DNA from: Sphingomonas sp. AP4-R1
Lineage (GTDB): Bacteria > Pseudomonadota > Alphaproteobacteria > Sphingomonadales > Sphingomonadaceae
Direction of reading: 5' to 3'
Assembly: GCF_013113735.1 (NCBI RefSeq)
Contig: NZ_CP053346.1
Location: 1,626,001-1,690,000, forward strand
DNA: 64,000 nt
Of the stretch, positions 62,245-64,000 are shown in pieces. The notes under the pieces are model-generated. The model was given only the letters and a program-made list of their open reading frames with translations, ran no database searches and had not been told where the DNA came from. Position 1 is the stretch's first letter, and every line of letters starts with the position of its first letter. The translations under genes and the position numbers were made by a program.

Positions 62245-63078
62245 TCAGCGGCGGCCGGGCTTCGCGCGCGAGCTCCAGCCGAGATCGGAACTGATGCGCT
62301 CGGCCGTCTCGCGCACATTCGTGCCGAGCGTCTCCATGCGCGCATCGTCCATATATTGCGCCGCGCTCGACAGGCTGATCGCGGCGACGATCCGGCCGGA
62401 TGCGTCGCGGATCGGGGCGGCCACGCAGCGTATCTGGTCCTCATTCTCCTCCAGATCGAAGGAGCGGCCCTTGGCGACATAATCCTGCATGCGCGCCAGC
62501 CACACCGCATAATCGGCCTTGGGCGCGCCGGAGGTCTGATCGGCCGTGAAGGTGCGCTGCCAGGCGGCTTCGGAGCCGTCGAGCAGGAGCGCCTTGCCCA
62601 GGCCGGTCGACGTCAGGGGATGACGGTCGCCCACGCGGCTGGAAATATCGACGCGGCGGCGGCCGGGAATCTTGTCCAGATAGAGCGCCAGATCGGTATC
62701 GAGTCGGCCGAGATGCACCGTATCCTCGGTCTGCTGCGCCAGTTCCTCGATATGCGGGCGCGCGATCTGGACGAGGTCGGTCTGCGACTGGGCGAGGAAG
62801 CCGAGCTGCAGCAGCTTGGGGCCGAGCTGATAGCCTTCGCGCGGCAGGAAGGTGAGGAAGCCGCGATCGATCAGCGCGTTGGCGAGGCGATGCGCGGTGG
62901 AGCGGGTGAGGCCCATGCGGGCCGACAGGTCGGCCAGCTTGATCGGCCCGTCGACAACCTGATCGAGCATGTCGAGGCCGCGAAGGAGGGTCTGGCTACC
63001 CTGTACCTTCGCTTTTTCCTCTCCCGCGGTGGAATTTTCCGCCGCTCCGGAATCTTCGTTTGACGCCGCTTTTCTCAT
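62245..63078 (-). CDS. IclR-family regulator of the rhamnose genes
   Basis: This 277-residue protein has HTH IKLADLSARMGLTRSTAHRLANALIDRGFL and effector domain features TSTGLGKALLLDGSEAAW and IRCVAAPIRDASGRIVAAISLSS. It is first in the reverse-strand operon with the rhamnose dehydrogenase, and divergent from rhmD, so it very likely controls both. Its candidate operator is the 19-bp palindrome at 63197. A rhamnonate-type sugar acid would be the expected ligand, by analogy. Confidence 0.9.
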   Translation of the reverse strand: MRKAASNEDSGAAENSTAGEEKAKVQGSQTLLRGLDMLDQVVDGPIKLADLSARMGLTRSTAHRLANALIDRGFLTFLPREGYQLGPKLLQLGFLAQSQTDLVQIARPHIEELAQQTEDTVHLGRLDTDLALYLDKIPGRRRVDISSRVGDRHPLTSTGLGKALLLDGSEAAWQRTFTADQTSGAPKADYAVWLARMQDYVAKGRSFDLEENEDQIRCVAAPIRDASGRIVAAISLSSAAQYMDDARMETLGTNVRETAERISSDLGWSSRAKPGRR

Positions 63079-63277
63079 CTAATAACATCCTATCCCATAA
63101 AGTGAGACAATGTAAACAGGCTAGCCGGGAGAGATCGGCGACCTTCGCGTCGTTTTTCCAGCCCATTCCGACATCCGAGACCGGCCATCAGTATCGCACA
63201 TGATGGCATGATGTGTCGCGAAATCCCATCATGTGGATGTCGAGGCGCATCGCACGAAGCATTGGGAGTTTCAGACC
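63079..63277. promoter_or_regulatory. Divergent control region iclR/rhmD with 19-bp palindrome (63197-63215)
   Basis: CACATGATGGCATGATGTG is symmetrical except at one G pair. It lies 63 bases before the rhmD GTG and about 120 bases before the IclR start. A further CATCATGTGG follows at 63227-63236, repeating one half-site. The left part (63079-63118) is AT-rich and probably carries the IclR promoter. Confidence 0.6.
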
Positions 63278-64000
63278 GTGGCGATCGTTTCGTTGCCGAA
63301 GATCAAGCATGTCCGCGCCTTCACCGTGCGCGGCGGTGGTGCCGACTATCATGACCAGGGCGAAGGCCACTGGATCGACAACCACATCGCCACGCCGATG
63401 TCGAAATATCCCGAATATCGCCAGTCGCGGCAGAGCTTCGGCATCAATGTGCTGGGCACGCTCGTCGTGGAGATCGAGGCCGAGGACGGCACGGTCGGCT
63501 TCGCGGTGACGACCGGCGGCGAGCCGGCCGCCTTCATCGTCGAGAAGCATCTGTCGCGCTTCCTCGAGGGGCGCAGCCCGACCGAATATGAGAAGATCTG
63601 GGATCAGATGTACTTCTCGACGCAGTATTACGGGCGCAAGGGCATCGTCGTGAACGCCATTTCCGGCGTCGATCTCGCGCTCTGGGATCTGCTCGGCAAG
63701 CTGCGGCAGGAGCCGGTCTATCACATGCTGGGCGGCGCCGTGCGCGACGAGCTGCAATTCTACGCGACCGGCGCACGCCCCGATCTGGCCAAGGAATTCG
63801 GCTTCATCGGCGGCAAGATGGCGCTGCACCACGGCCCGGCCGAGGGCGTCGAGGGGCTGCACAAGAATATCGCCGAGCTGGCCGAGATGCGCGAGCGCGT
63901 CGGCCCGGATTTCTGGCTGATGTGGGATTGCTGGATGGCGCTGGACGTGGATTACGCCACCCGCCTCGCCATCGCCGCGCACGAACTGGGCCTGAAGTGG
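63278..64000 (+). CDS. rhmD: L-rhamnonate dehydratase, N-terminal 241 residues (3' end outside window)
   Basis: This enolase-superfamily dehydratase converts L-rhamnonate to 2-keto-3-deoxy-L-rhamnonate. The visible part reads [87 protein letters not shown] and [20 protein letters not shown]. These blocks closely follow, from memory, RhmD of E. coli, including the Asp of the first metal ligand (WDCWM). The start is GTG 63278 with GGGAG nine bases upstream; the nearby ATG at 63238 is in another frame. Confidence 0.93.
   Translation, partial: MAIVSLPKIKHVRAFTVRGGGADYHDQGEGHWIDNHIATPMSKYPEYRQSRQSFGINVLGTLVVEIEAEDGTVGFAVTTGGEPAAFIVEKHLSRFLEGRSPTEYEKIWDQMYFSTQYYGRKGIVVNAISGVDLALWDLLGKLRQEPVYHMLGGAVRDELQFYATGARPDLAKEFGFIGGKMALHHGPAEGVEGLHKNIAELAEMRERVGPDFWLMWDCWMALDVDYATRLAIAAHELGLKW

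Noticed and set aside
1..64000. tRNA, rRNA, prophage or insertion sequence genes
   Set aside because: I read the intergenic stretches and frames for cloverleaf ends, integrases and transposases and saw none; weak or degenerate copies could still be missed by eye.

Overview
The window looks like chromosomal DNA of a sphingomonad (Alphaproteobacteria, Sphingomonadales). The evidence is very high GC content, two large TonB-dependent receptors, dispersed palindromes of the CTGAGCGAAGTCGAAG type, and a non-phosphorylative L-rhamnose/L-lactate gene set of the kind known from Sphingomonas. I see no phage genes, transposases, rRNA, tRNA or CRISPR array. The assignment rests on gene content and recalled family resemblance, not on a database search.

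Layout. 1-2453: a TonB-dependent receptor running off the left edge. 2602-10557: an OmpR-type two-component system followed by a tripartite RND efflux operon (pump, adaptor, outer membrane channel). 10750-27299: a secretion and protease block. It has a 1057-residue CHAT-domain protein convergent with a two-partner secretion pair, made of a 3870-residue filamentous-haemagglutinin-like exoprotein (TpsA) and its FhaC/ShlB-type transporter (TpsB). 27783-32764: a five-gene, fully overlapping MarR-controlled aromatic-acid-type efflux operon (MarR, FUSC, DUF1656, HlyD, outer membrane factor). 33027-35858: isocitrate lyase, a 60-residue small protein and the tRNA hydroxylase TrhO.

36025-52543 is a plant-sugar block. 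It encodes an IclR regulator, a GH105 unsaturated rhamnogalacturonyl hydrolase, a periplasmic galactose mutarotase, a FucP-like sugar transporter, a GntR regulator and a GH51 arabinofuranosidase. It also encodes what looks like a full oxidative route: sugar 1-dehydrogenase, SMP-30 lactonase, sugar-acid dehydratase, AraD1-type dehydratase and ketoglutarate semialdehyde dehydrogenase. DgoK and DgoA give D-galactose a branch from the same early steps. L-arabinose would end at 2-oxoglutarate, and D-galactose at pyruvate plus glyceraldehyde 3-phosphate.

52888-64000 is a rhamnose block: a second TonB-dependent receptor, a GntR regulator, LutCBA lactate oxidation, an alpha/beta-hydrolase esterase, a rhamnogalacturonan acetylesterase, L-rhamnose 1-dehydrogenase, an IclR regulator, and divergent L-rhamnonate dehydratase (cut by the right edge). 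Together 36-64 kb reads as a rhamnogalacturonan-I/arabinan utilisation region: uptake receptor, deacetylation and debranching, then oxidation of arabinose, galactose and rhamnose, with L-lactate from rhamnose burned by LutABC.

The most unusual items are the CHAT protein next to a giant TpsA that has only two cysteines and large internal duplications; the gene-on-gene coupling of deacetylases with rhamnose and lactate oxidation; and several near-perfect palindromes in control regions.
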